Position numbers and translations under genes: made by a program. This document shows positions 1 to 7,045 of a stretch of 18,890 nt of DNA, piece by piece (positions within the stretch are counted from its first letter, which is position 1; every line of letters starts with the position of its first letter). The notes under the pieces were generated by a model that ran no database searches, was not told the DNA's origin, and worked only from the letters and a program-made list of their open reading frames with translations. The DNA is taken from the NCBI GenBank assembly GCA_024690635.1, contig JAILOW010000150.1:1-18890 (forward strand). The letters are read 5' to 3'. This DNA comes from Butyrivibrio sp. GTDB lineage: Bacteria > Bacillota_A > Clostridia > Lachnospirales > Lachnospiraceae.

Positions 1-151
1 CCTTATAGGTGCCCTCGGTTGGCTGAATGATCTCAATATCCGTGTGCCAGTGCGGCGGATAGTCGGTATCTGTTTCGTTGATATACATCCGGATGTTGGT
101 ATTGAACCGGTGCGGAACGCTTTCACGGGCAGTGGATTTCTCTATGTTCAT
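1..151 (-). CDS. AraC-type transcriptional regulator, N-terminal fragment (cut by window edge)
   Basis: The minus strand encodes about 50 codons from an ATG at 151-149, preceded by a good ribosome-binding site (AAGGAG, about 8 nt upstream). The peptide begins MNIEKSTARES and contains YPPHWHTDIEII at about residues 32-43. This His-x-His-x5-Glu pattern near the N-terminus is typical of the cupin sensor domain of AraC/XylS-family sugar regulators. The DNA-binding helix-turn-helix domain would lie beyond the window and is not seen. The gene is divergent from the sugar importer operon starting at 423, the usual position for its regulator. Direct repeats in the shared intergenic region fit AraC-type half-sites. 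The family call rests on a short fragment; another cupin protein is possible. Confidence 0.72.
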   Translation of the reverse strand, partial: MNIEKSTARESVPHRFNTNIRMYINETDTDYPPHWHTDIEIIQPTEGTYK

Positions 152-184
152 CTGAAGTCTCTCCTTTTACAAAATTATGCTAAA

Positions 185-222
185 AATAGCAATAATTGAT
201 AGTTGTGGCAATAATTGCTAAT
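185..222. promoter_or_regulatory. Putative operator half-sites near the AraC-type gene
   Basis: AATAGCAAT occurs at 185-193 on the plus strand. An 8/9 match occurs on the minus strand at 214-222 (plus strand ATTGCTAAT). The second site overlaps GCAAT-A-ATTGC (208-218), an exact inverted repeat. The same word occurs twice more near the promoter of the opposite operon (310-339). This is a likely second binding region for the divergent regulator, within its own leader. Confidence 0.45.
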
Positions 223-284
223 ATGCCACACTGAAATTGCCTAAAATCCGTCATTTTATGCATTTTTTTATGATTTTCACACCT

Positions 285-300
285 CATATTATATAATATG
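285..300. promoter_or_regulatory. Perfect 16-bp palindrome with back-to-back -10 hexamers; minus-strand promoter
   Basis: CATATTATATAATATG equals its own reverse complement and carries TATAAT on both strands (292-297 plus, 293-288 minus). On the minus strand a TTGCTA at 317-312 sits 18 bp upstream of the TATAAT, giving a plausible sigma-A promoter for the AraC-type gene with a leader of about 130 nt. No good plus-strand -35 is seen for the other hexamer. Confidence 0.45.
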
Positions 301-309
301 CACATAAAG

Positions 310-339
310 AATAGCAATATTGGTATGAGAAATAGCAAT
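310..339 (+). promoter_or_regulatory. Direct repeat AATAGCAAT x2, 21 bp apart (AraC-type operator)
   Basis: AATAGCAAT is at 310-318 and again at 331-339, exactly 21 bp start to start (two helical turns, same DNA face). AraC-family dimers typically bind tandem half-sites with this spacing. The promoter-proximal copy ends 2 bp before a possible -35, as for an activator touching polymerase. The distal copy overlaps the putative minus-strand -35, which would give autorepression. Confidence 0.55.
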
Positions 340-341
340 TT

Positions 342-370
342 TTGATGCGATTATTTTGCAGAATCATTAT
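342..370 (+). promoter_or_regulatory. Candidate promoter of operon 1
   Basis: TTGATG (342-347), a 17-bp spacer and CATTAT (365-370) each match the sigma-A consensus at 4 of 6 bases. An alternative -10, TATAAC at 368-373, has a 20-bp spacer. A weak promoter directly downstream of an activator repeat is what an AraC-activated operon would show. Confidence 0.35.
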
Positions 371-422
371 AACATAAATTGTGGAGTTCATTTTTCCATC
401 ATTTTTAAAAGGAGGATTAAGT

Positions 423-1871
423 ATGAAGAAGAGGTTATTGGCTACGATCATGGCAGCAGCAATGATCGCCGCAACACTTGCAGGATGCGGTGGCACAGAA
501 GCAGCAGCACCTGCAACTCCTGCCGGAGAAACAGCGACGGAGGCACCGGCAGCAGATGATGCAGCTCCTGCCGAAACAGCTGATGCAGCAGAAGCATCCA
601 CCGGCGCTAAGCAGACCGACGGCAAGAATCTGCCTCAGCTGACAACAGATGAGATGACCATTACTCTTTGGGACATCGCAACAGAGGATCCGAACAAGTC
701 TACACAGGAAGCTGCAGTGGCTCGTTTCATGGCAGACTATCCGAACATCCATGTAGAACAGGTTCATCAGCAGAACGATAACTACAAGCAGCAGCTGGTT
801 GTAGCTATGAGTTCCGGACAGTGCCCGGATATGTACATTTCATGGGGCGGCGGCCCGATGGCTGAGTACTTCAAGTCCGGTTTTGCAGATGATATCACGG
901 ATATGTACAACACGTACGATCATCCTGATTTCATCGATGCTGCGATCGCACAGGGTTCCTACAAAGGACAGATCCTCGGGATCCCGTTCGGCAGCCTTTC
1001 CGGTTGTGATGTATTCTATAACAAGACCATCTTCAAGGATAACGGCCTTGAGGTTCCGACAACACTTGACGAACTCGAAGATGTATGCGCCAAGCTGAAG
1101 GCAGCCGGCATCACACCTTTCGCACTCGCAAATGCTCCGAAGTGGACAGGATCAATGTACTACATGTATCTTGTTGCACGTCACTCAGGCAATGACGAGT
1201 TCGATGCAGCTTATACTCAGGAAGGTTCCTTTGGTTCAGAGGCATTCCTTTTCGCAAGCGACAAGATTCAGGATTGGGTTAAGAAGGGTTATTTCCCGGA
1301 TGGTGTTAACTCACTTTCTCCCGATGATGGTCAGGACAAGCAGCTCCTCTATGACGGAAGTTGTGCAATGATGCTTCACGGCTCATGGATGGCAGGCAGC
1401 ATGTCATCAGATAATGCTGAATGGTATCAGGAGAACATCGGCGTATTCCGTTTCCCTGAGGATACAGAAGCCAAGGCTAAGGGTGTTCCTCAGAATGTTG
1501 AGATCGGAACAGCTATCGGTAACTGCTTCAACTTCTACAGCAAGGGCGATCAGGCCAAGCTTGATGCTATGTATGTTCTTGCAACTCAGTACTACAATGA
1601 TGATACCTACAACCAGATGCAGATGGACAGCTTCCAGACTCCTTCCATCAAGGGATTTGAGGAGCAGGTTACAGATCCTAACATGAAGATCATCACAGAT
1701 GTATTCTTCAACGCTTCAAACGTACAGCTCTGGTATGACCAGTATCTTCCCGCTTCTGTAACAGAAGTACACAAGAACAGCATGTCTGCTTTGTTCGGGC
1801 TTGAAAAGAACGGAGAACAGATCGGAGCTGATCAGGATGCAGCTATGCAGGCTGCTATTGCCGAAGAGTAA
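423..1871 (+). CDS. Carbohydrate ABC transporter substrate-binding lipoprotein
   Basis: Family 1 extracellular solute-binding protein (UgpB/MalE-like, COG1653 type), 482 aa, which captures an oligosaccharide outside the cell and delivers it to the permeases that follow. The start at 423 is set by AGGAGG at 410-415; a longer frame from 381 would place the signal peptide internally. Residues 1-22 are a lipoprotein signal (KKR, hydrophobic core, LAGC with lipidated Cys22). An Ala/Thr/Pro/Glu-rich linker runs to about residue 60. The folded domain starts near MTITLWDIATEDP, followed by SGQCPDMYISWGGG, both usual for this family. It is first in an operon with two permeases and a GH120-type beta-xylosidase. 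A xylo-oligosaccharide ligand is inferred from those neighbours, not seen in the protein. Confidence 0.9.
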   Translation: MKKRLLATIMAAAMIAATLAGCGGTEAAAPATPAGETATEAPAADDAAPAETADAAEASTGAKQTDGKNLPQLTTDEMTITLWDIATEDPNKSTQEAAVARFMADYPNIHVEQVHQQNDNYKQQLVVAMSSGQCPDMYISWGGGPMAEYFKSGFADDITDMYNTYDHPDFIDAAIAQGSYKGQILGIPFGSLSGCDVFYNKTIFKDNGLEVPTTLDELEDVCAKLKAAGITPFALANAPKWTGSMYYMYLVARHSGNDEFDAAYTQEGSFGSEAFLFASDKIQDWVKKGYFPDGVNSLSPDDGQDKQLLYDGSCAMMLHGSWMAGSMSSDNAEWYQENIGVFRFPEDTEAKAKGVPQNVEIGTAIGNCFNFYSKGDQAKLDAMYVLATQYYNDDTYNQMQMDSFQTPSIKGFEEQVTDPNMKIITDVFFNASNVQLWYDQYLPASVTEVHKNSMSALFGLEKNGEQIGADQDAAMQAAIAEE

Positions 1872-1910
1872 TAAAACATAACTACCAAGTAAGTCAGCAA
1901 AAAATATTGG

Positions 1911-1943
1911 CTGTCTGCCGGCCTTTGGACGGCAGACAGTTTT
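1911..1943 (+). terminator. Intercistronic stem-loop after the binding-protein gene
   Basis: CTGTCTGCCG (1911-1920) pairs perfectly with CGGCAGACAG (1930-1939) around a 9-nt loop, followed by only four T. The T-run is short for a full terminator. It lies between binding protein and first permease, where such hairpins often stabilise the upstream mRNA or partly terminate it, so that binding protein exceeds permease. Confidence 0.6.
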
Positions 1944-1961
1944 CGGATATTAGGAGGAAGT

Positions 1962-2879
1962 ATGGCATCGAAAAACGAAAGCAGTAACAGCCTTGCGAAG
2001 GTGAAAAAGAGAAGAACTGCCATTGCGGCAGGAGTATTTCTTTTTCCTACATTTTTCCTGATCGCTGTTTATTTCATTTACCCGATCATTGATACCTTCG
2101 TTATCAGTGCCTACAAGTGGAACGGAATCTCTGCAGCCCGAACCTTTATCGGTATGGAAAACTGGGTGACATTGATACATGATGCGAATTTCTGGTCTGC
2201 CTTTGGCCATAACGTGGTCATCATGGTATTTTCCATCCTGTTGCAGATTCCCATAGGAATGTTGCTTGCAACTTTCCTTGATGCAGGAGGCAAAAAATTC
2301 AATATTTTCAAGATCATATGGTTCCTGCCATATCTTATGAGCTCTGTAGCTATTGCTTTCCTGTTTACCTATGCACTTGCTACCAACGGCGGTATCTTTT
2401 CTTCTCTGGCCTCTATAATCCAGGGAAAGAAGATCACCATAGATCTGCTGGGCAGGTCGCCCCATGCACTGTTTGCTGTCATTGGTGTAATGGCTTGGCA
2501 GTATACCCCTTTCTATATGGTTTACTTCATCGCAGGTTACGGCAATATTGATACCACCATATATGAAGCTGCCATAATCGACGGGGCGACCCGCGGGCAG
2601 TATGTCAGAAAGATCGCGATCCCGCTTCTGGGGCCTATCTTTAAGACTGCCTGCACCATGTCTCTTATAGGCTCTCTTAAATACTTTGACCTGATCTGGA
2701 ATATGACTCAGGGCGGCCCTGTAAATTCCACGGAGCTTATGGCTACCTACATGTACAAGCTGTCCTTCCAGCAGTTCAATATGGGCTATGGCTCCTGTGT
2801 TGCAGCGGGAATGTTTATTCTGATCACCTTTATTGCTCTTATGTTCCAAAAGGTATTTGTGGTTAAGGAGGATTATTGA
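1962..2879 (+). CDS. Sugar ABC transporter permease, MalF/UgpA type
   Basis: Inner-membrane permease of 305 aa for a carbohydrate ABC importer. The start is set by TAGGAGGAAG just upstream. After a short Lys/Arg-rich cytoplasmic tail, the first membrane segment lies at about residues 24-46 (GVFLFPTFFLIAVYFIYPI), with about six segments in all. The EAA loop that docks the ATPase is clear at about residues 202-225 (EAAIIDGATRGQYVRKIAIP). Length and topology are normal for the binding-protein-dependent permease family (BPD_transp_1). It pairs with the permease beginning two bases after its stop; its last codons contain that gene's ribosome-binding site, so the two are probably translated as a coupled pair. 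Confidence 0.92.
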   Translation: MASKNESSNSLAKVKKRRTAIAAGVFLFPTFFLIAVYFIYPIIDTFVISAYKWNGISAARTFIGMENWVTLIHDANFWSAFGHNVVIMVFSILLQIPIGMLLATFLDAGGKKFNIFKIIWFLPYLMSSVAIAFLFTYALATNGGIFSSLASIIQGKKITIDLLGRSPHALFAVIGVMAWQYTPFYMVYFIAGYGNIDTTIYEAAIIDGATRGQYVRKIAIPLLGPIFKTACTMSLIGSLKYFDLIWNMTQGGPVNSTELMATYMYKLSFQQFNMGYGSCVAAGMFILITFIALMFQKVFVVKEDY

Positions 2880-2880
2880 T

Positions 2881-3741
2881 ATGCAGTCAAAAGAAATTGA
2901 TTATGCAAAAGAAAAAAGAAAGTCCGTTATTGCATGGACCTTCGCAATCCTTCTGGCCTGCATATGGCTGGTTCTGACCCTTACACCTTTTGTGTTCATG
3001 GTGCTCAATTCATTTCGCAAGCAGTTTGATATGCTTCAGCAGGGCGTTTTCCATCTGCCGGATCCCTGGTATTTCCTTAACTACGTTGAAGTAGTGACTC
3101 ATGGATTCTTTGGCTATTTCCTTCGAAGTGTCATCGTTGTTACGGTATCACTGCTTCTTATGCTGGCAATAGCTTCTTTTGCGGCATATCCTCTTGCCAG
3201 GATGAAATTCCGCTTCAGGGGATTTATATATGCGGCAATAGTAGCCATGATGTCAGTGCCTATGCATGTGACCCTGATCCCTGTCTTTAAGCTGACAACG
3301 GATATGGGACTCTATGACAGGCTCGGGTCTTTGATAGGACCCTATGTAACCTTTGCACTGCCTATGTCGGTATTTATCCTTACGGCATTTATGATGACAA
3401 TACCCAAGGAGATTGAAGAGTCGGCGGAGATCGACGGATGTGGACGTTTCCGCAATTTCTTTATGATAATTCTTCCGCTTTCCAAATCCGGACTTTCGAC
3501 TCTGGCTATCTATAACGGCGTTGCTACCTGGAATGAGTTTGCTTTTGCAAATACCCTCTTGCAGACACCCTCCCACAAGACTCTTCCTCTGGCGCTTGGC
3601 CAGTTTAAAGGTGAGCACGCCCTGGATATACCCATCATCCTTGCGGTTTTGACTCTTTCTGTCCTTCCTATGATCATTCTTTTTATCATTTTCCAGGACA
3701 AGCTTGTTAAGGGTATGATGGCAGGCGCTGTAAAGGGCTAA
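2881..3741 (+). CDS. Sugar ABC transporter permease, MalG/UgpE type
   Basis: Second membrane subunit of the first importer, 286 aa. The start at 2881 is chosen because AAGGAGG at 2865-2871 lies 9 nt upstream, inside the end of the previous gene; an upstream in-frame ATG at 2833 would overlap that gene by 47 bp. Membrane segments begin at about residue 17 (WTFAILLACIWLVLTLTPFVFM). The EAA loop is at about residues 179-200 (EESAEIDGCGRFRNFFMIIL), and the end MMAGAVKG is typical for MalG-type subunits. No ATPase gene follows; the next gene is a glycosidase 25 bp downstream. Energy is therefore presumably supplied by a shared MsmX/UgpC-type ATPase encoded elsewhere. Confidence 0.92.
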   Translation: MQSKEIDYAKEKRKSVIAWTFAILLACIWLVLTLTPFVFMVLNSFRKQFDMLQQGVFHLPDPWYFLNYVEVVTHGFFGYFLRSVIVVTVSLLLMLAIASFAAYPLARMKFRFRGFIYAAIVAMMSVPMHVTLIPVFKLTTDMGLYDRLGSLIGPYVTFALPMSVFILTAFMMTIPKEIEESAEIDGCGRFRNFFMIILPLSKSGLSTLAIYNGVATWNEFAFANTLLQTPSHKTLPLALGQFKGEHALDIPIILAVLTLSVLPMIILFIIFQDKLVKGMMAGAVKG

Positions 3742-3766
3742 GTAACTACTAAGAAAGAAGGTTTTT

Positions 3767-5758
3767 ATGATAATTTACGTTGATGTTAACGCAAAGCACG
3801 ATGGGAACGGAAGCGAAAAGCTGCCTTTTAAAAGAATAGGAGAGGCGGCAAAGATCGCACAGCCCGGAGATGAGATCGTGGTTGCACCCGGTGTTTACAG
3901 AGAATATGTTGATCCCGTAAATGCCGGAACAGAGGAAAACCGCATTGTTTACAGGAGCAGAGACCCTCTTGGAGCAGTAATAACAGGTGCGGAAAAGCTT
4001 ACGGGCTGGACTCAGTATAAGGGAGATGTTTGGACTGCAAGGGTTAAAAACGGCATCTTTGGAGGCTACAATCCTTATACCACTCTTGTCTACGGCGACT
4101 GGTACTTTGCAACTCCCAACAAGCATACAGGCTGCGTCTGGCTTAATGACGAGGCTCTTTATGAGGCTCTTAGTATCGAGGAGTGCATTGAAGCTGCAGT
4201 TTATAAATGCTCCTGGGTACCTGAAAAATCCAAGAGGAAATGGTTTGCCAAACAGGATAAAGATACTGATGAAACAGTATTTTATGCTAACTTTGGCGGG
4301 GCAGATCCAAGCAAGGAAAATGTTGAGATCACAGTGAGACGCGAGTGCTTTATGCCGCAGAAAGAGGGCATTGGCTATATCACGGTAAGGGGCTTTAATA
4401 TCAATAAAGCTGCCACAACCTGGGCTCCTCCCGCAGCATATCAGGACGGAATGATAAGTCCTCACTGGAGTAAGGGCTGGATCATCGAAGACTGTGATAT
4501 CTGGGGAAGTAAATGTGCAGGAATCTGCGTGGGACGTTACTACGATCCTGAGAACAGCAATTTCTATACAACAAAGCATGTTAAGAGTCCTACACAGATG
4601 GAAAGAGATTCTGTCTGCCGCGGACAGTACTACGGATGGCTTAAAGAAAAGATCGGCGGCCATATCATCAGACGAAACAATATCCACCACTGCGAGCAGG
4701 GCGGCATCATCGGCCGTATGGGCGGAGTCTTCAGCATCATTGAGGACAACCATATCCATCACATCAATAATATGATGGAGCTTGGCGGCGCCGAGATAGC
4801 CGGAATAAAGATGCATGCAGCCATTGATGTTGTGATGAGAAGAAACCACATACACCACTGCACAATGGGTATCTGGTGCGACTGGGAAGCTCAGGGAACA
4901 AGGATCACCCAGAATCTTTTGCATGACAACCAGCGTCCTGAATTTGCCGAGCAGCTTGAGGGCGGCATGACCTGCCAGGATATCTTTGTGGAAGTAAGCC
5001 ACGGACCTACGCTTATTGACAATAACATTCTTTTGTCGGATGTGTCTCTTCGTATAGCAACTCAGGGCGTAGCTATGGTGCACAATCTCTGCGCCGGATC
5101 CTTTACCATGGTGGGAGAGGGAACGACCTGGAGGTACACACCTTATCACATGCCTCACAGAACGGAAGTTATGGGCTTTATGACCATTCTTCACGGAGAC
5201 GATCGGATATACAACAACATCTTTATCCAGAAATGGCCTTCAGAGGATCTGGTTCTTTTGAATGATTCAGAGCCTGATAAAAAGTATGTGGAAAACAGAA
5301 AAGCCGGAACCTGGTGCTTTGATGAATATCCCACTTATGACGAGTGGCTTCCTCAGTTTGATATGGAAGAAGAACATCCCAACATGATGAAGCACGATCC
5401 TTTCCATTTTTCACATCTTCCTGTGTGGATAGACGGAAATGCGTACTTTGAGGGAGCAAAGCCCTGGAAGAAAGAAAAGAATTCTTTTGAGGGCGGATCG
5501 CCAAAAGCATATGTGGATGTGGTTGAAAAGGATGGAAAATACTTCCTTGATACCAATATCTTTGAGCTGGTGGAGAACTTTAAGGTTGACATGATCTCGA
5601 CGGAGACTTTGGGAAAGGCCTTTGAACCTCAGCAGAAATATGAAAATCCTGACGGAACCCCTATCGCTTTTGATCACGATTACTTTGGTGATCACCGCGC
5701 CGCTTTTGTGATACCGGGACCTTTTGCTTCGAAAGAGGCAGCAGGAGAGCAGCTTTAA
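3767..5758 (+). CDS. GH120-type beta-xylosidase (right-handed beta-helix)
   Basis: A 663-aa cytoplasmic enzyme (no signal peptide) resembling GH120 beta-xylosidase XylC of Thermoanaerobacterium saccharolyticum, which removes xylose from xylo-oligosaccharides. The N-terminus (about residues 1-60, PFKRIGEAAKIAQPGDEIVV, GVYREYV) is the classic first coil of a parallel beta-helix. Stretches shared with XylC as I recall it include WSKGWIIED, GSHIIRRNN-like GGHIIRRNN, HEIAGIKLHAAIDV-like AEIAGIKMHAAIDV, DWEAQGTR and FVEVSHGP. XylC's catalytic Asp382 and Glu405 would correspond to Asp372 (in WCDWEAQGTR) and Glu409 (in FVEVSHGP). The two are 37 residues apart here against 23 in XylC, because of about 14 extra residues around PEFAEQLEGGMTCQ. 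It is the last gene of operon 1. The start is supported by AAGAAGG just upstream. Confidence 0.85.
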   Translation: MIIYVDVNAKHDGNGSEKLPFKRIGEAAKIAQPGDEIVVAPGVYREYVDPVNAGTEENRIVYRSRDPLGAVITGAEKLTGWTQYKGDVWTARVKNGIFGGYNPYTTLVYGDWYFATPNKHTGCVWLNDEALYEALSIEECIEAAVYKCSWVPEKSKRKWFAKQDKDTDETVFYANFGGADPSKENVEITVRRECFMPQKEGIGYITVRGFNINKAATTWAPPAAYQDGMISPHWSKGWIIEDCDIWGSKCAGICVGRYYDPENSNFYTTKHVKSPTQMERDSVCRGQYYGWLKEKIGGHIIRRNNIHHCEQGGIIGRMGGVFSIIEDNHIHHINNMMELGGAEIAGIKMHAAIDVVMRRNHIHHCTMGIWCDWEAQGTRITQNLLHDNQRPEFAEQLEGGMTCQDIFVEVSHGPTLIDNNILLSDVSLRIATQGVAMVHNLCAGSFTMVGEGTTWRYTPYHMPHRTEVMGFMTILHGDDRIYNNIFIQKWPSEDLVLLNDSEPDKKYVENRKAGTWCFDEYPTYDEWLPQFDMEEEHPNMMKHDPFHFSHLPVWIDGNAYFEGAKPWKKEKNSFEGGSPKAYVDVVEKDGKYFLDTNIFELVENFKVDMISTETLGKAFEPQQKYENPDGTPIAFDHDYFGDHRAAFVIPGPFASKEAAGEQL

Positions 5759-5771
5759 TATTCCATTCGAA

Positions 5772-5810
5772 AAAAGAGAGATCTTACATTTGATGTAAGG
5801 TCTCTCTTTT
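5772..5810. terminator. Bidirectional Rho-independent terminator
   Basis: An 18-bp stem (one G-U pair) with a 3-nt loop runs from AAAAGAGAGA through CTTACAT-TTG-ATGTAAG to TCTCTCTTTT. Its A-rich and T-rich ends give a T-tract on both strands. It lies between the stop of the beta-xylosidase gene and the stop of the convergent regulator, and so can serve both. Confidence 0.9.
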
Positions 5811-5814
5811 ATTA

Positions 5815-6732
5815 TCATTCATTTGCTTTGTACTGCATGCGCACCTTTATGTCCTGGGGGTAGTTGCCAAAGGAGTGGCCGTAGATGGTAAAGCCGCCTT
5901 TGTGCTTACTTGTTTCGTCTGCGGACATCCTGAATCTGATGGTGGAACCGGAGGTGATATCAAGATCGCTCAAGGTCACATCGGATACCTTTACTCCGTC
6001 TATTGAGGTGCCGGATTCGTTGATGGAAAGGAACTTTAAAAGTCCGTATTGATTCCAGTTGGGATCCCACCACTTGGGAGTGTATATGCCGGGAGTTTTG
6101 CCGAAATCTCCGGGTGCAGTCCACATGCATACGGGGACGTTATTGATGGAGAACTGAATGTCGCTTGGCCAGTCCTCTCTGATGCCGGGAGCTTCACTTG
6201 CTATTTCGAAGGAGAGAAGGAGCTCAAGCGGAACCTGATCCTCTTCCAAAAAGTTTGGAATGATATATTCCACATATCCCACGGTAAACCACAGAATACC
6301 TGCGCTTACGCGCTCGGGGGAGGCAAAATATTTGGGATCGTCAACTATTCCTATGAGATGATCGCCGGTAGATATTCCGCAGGTGGGATATACATCGTAG
6401 TCTGAATAAAGACCTATGCCGATCTCGGTTTCGTAAACATTCTTACTGTTATTGGCTCTTTCAAAGTCTATCATTATCTTTTCGTCTGCCAGAGTACAGA
6501 TCCTCTGAAGACCGTGCTTTCCTGAAACAAAACTAATATTGATAAGTCCACACTCTGCAAGCATCTTTATGTGAGAGGAAAGTGAACCTGCGGTGATATC
6601 AAGCCTTTCGGCGATATCGCTCATGGACATTGGGCCTTCGTTGGAAAGCATTTCCAAAATGGCTATTCTGACATCCGAACCCAGACATTTAAAGAGTGGG
6701 ACGGACTTGGACAGATCGCTGATATATTTCAT
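5815..6732 (-). CDS. ArsR-like winged-helix regulator with large C-terminal domain
   Basis: A 305-aa one-component regulator. Residues about 12-80 form an ArsR-type winged helix (LGSDVRIAILEMLSNEGPMS, then MSDIAERLDITAGSLSSHIKMLAECGLINI). About 220 residues follow, rich in aromatic and beta-type sequence (TPKWWDPNWNQYGLLKF, SGSTIRFRMSADETS); classical ArsR metal sensors are only about 100 aa. I see no Cys-pair metal motif. It recalls the COG4189 group of predicted regulators near glycoside-hydrolase operons, where the C-terminal part probably senses a sugar (inference). It is divergent from operon 2 and convergent on operon 1. The ribosome-binding site AAAGGA lies about 12 nt before the start, rather far. 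A dyad at 6810-6829 is a candidate binding site. Confidence 0.75.
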   Translation of the reverse strand: MKYISDLSKSVPLFKCLGSDVRIAILEMLSNEGPMSMSDIAERLDITAGSLSSHIKMLAECGLINISFVSGKHGLQRICTLADEKIMIDFERANNSKNVYETEIGIGLYSDYDVYPTCGISTGDHLIGIVDDPKYFASPERVSAGILWFTVGYVEYIIPNFLEEDQVPLELLLSFEIASEAPGIREDWPSDIQFSINNVPVCMWTAPGDFGKTPGIYTPKWWDPNWNQYGLLKFLSINESGTSIDGVKVSDVTLSDLDITSGSTIRFRMSADETSKHKGGFTIYGHSFGNYPQDIKVRMQYKANE

Positions 6733-6809
6733 GTTTTATACGGATCCTTTCGCTTCTGATCAATAAACAAGACTAATTTTAACATAAATAGAATAAAATG
6801 TATATATTT

Positions 6810-6829
6810 AGTTTGGAAAAAGCCAAACT
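6810..6829. promoter_or_regulatory. Inverted repeat AGTTTGG-N6-CCAAACT, candidate operator
   Basis: Seven-base arms (6810-6816 and 6823-6829) are perfect, with spacer AAAAAG. It overlaps a possible minus-strand promoter (TTGGCT, 16 bp, TATACA), so its occupant could autoregulate the ArsR-like gene. It lies about 100 bp upstream of the operon 2 promoter. A related half-word, AAGTTTA, is at 6862-6868. Assignment to this regulator is inference. Confidence 0.45.
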
Positions 6830-6926
6830 TGTCTGAAAAACGATAAAAAACATGTACATATAAGTTTAGCAATTTCCAAAGCAAATGTGCAAAATGCAAA
6901 ATAATTCAAAAATTCACGAAATAATA

Positions 6927-6955
6927 TTGACAGATTATATGTGAAGAATTATTAT
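6927..6955 (+). promoter_or_regulatory. Strong sigma-A promoter of operon 2
   Basis: TTGACA (6927-6932, perfect -35), a 17-bp spacer and TATTAT (6950-6955, 5 of 6) predict transcription from about 6962, with a leader of about 84 nt. This rules out a start codon at 6941 for the next gene. A near-consensus promoter suggests control mainly by repression. Confidence 0.75.
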
Positions 6956-6971
6956 AAAACCAACAAGTGGA

Positions 6972-6995
6972 GTGCGAAAACTATACAAAACGCAC
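6972..6995 (+). promoter_or_regulatory. Inverted repeat GTGCG-N14-CGCAC in the operon 2 leader
   Basis: Five-base arms at 6972-6976 and 6991-6995 lie just downstream of the predicted transcription start, where a bound repressor would block elongation or initiation. The arms are short, so chance is not excluded. Confidence 0.3.
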
Positions 6996-7045
6996 AAAAA
7001 CCCAAATTATCTGTTGTGTTTCAATTTACTTTAGGAGGATTCAAA

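Larger units (their letters stand above)
6733..7045. promoter_or_regulatory. 313-bp AT-rich divergent control region
   Basis: No gene is seen here. The region holds the leader of the ArsR-like gene, a dyad at 6810-6829, an 8-bp palindrome ATGTACAT at 6852-6859, a strong plus-strand promoter at 6927-6955 and a spaced inverted repeat at 6972-6995 in the leader of operon 2. The leader ends in AGGAGG at 7033-7038. Confidence 0.7.

Noticed and set aside
435..767. Minus-strand Cys-rich small open frame
   Set aside because: It is the complement of the Ala-rich signal and linker of the binding protein (GCA/TGC codons), not a real metallothionein-like gene.
1950..2849. Minus-strand open frame of 299 codons
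   Set aside because: It is antisense to the first permease; highly polar, without family motifs. Hydrophobic plus-strand codons generate such shadows.
3749..5194. Long open frame (481 codons) on the minus strand
   Set aside because: It lies entirely opposite the beta-xylosidase gene, has no recognisable domain, an odd Cys/His-rich composition and no ribosome-binding site. It is a shadow of the codon bias of the plus-strand gene.
6833..6850. Possible CcpA cre site near TGAAAAACGAT
   Set aside because: One extra A before CG breaks the cre consensus and the second half does not match.
6941..7045. Longer start for the second binding protein (35 extra residues)
   Set aside because: It would begin within the promoter, before the predicted transcription start, and would bury the lipoprotein signal. 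AGGAGG at 7033 marks the ATG at 7046.
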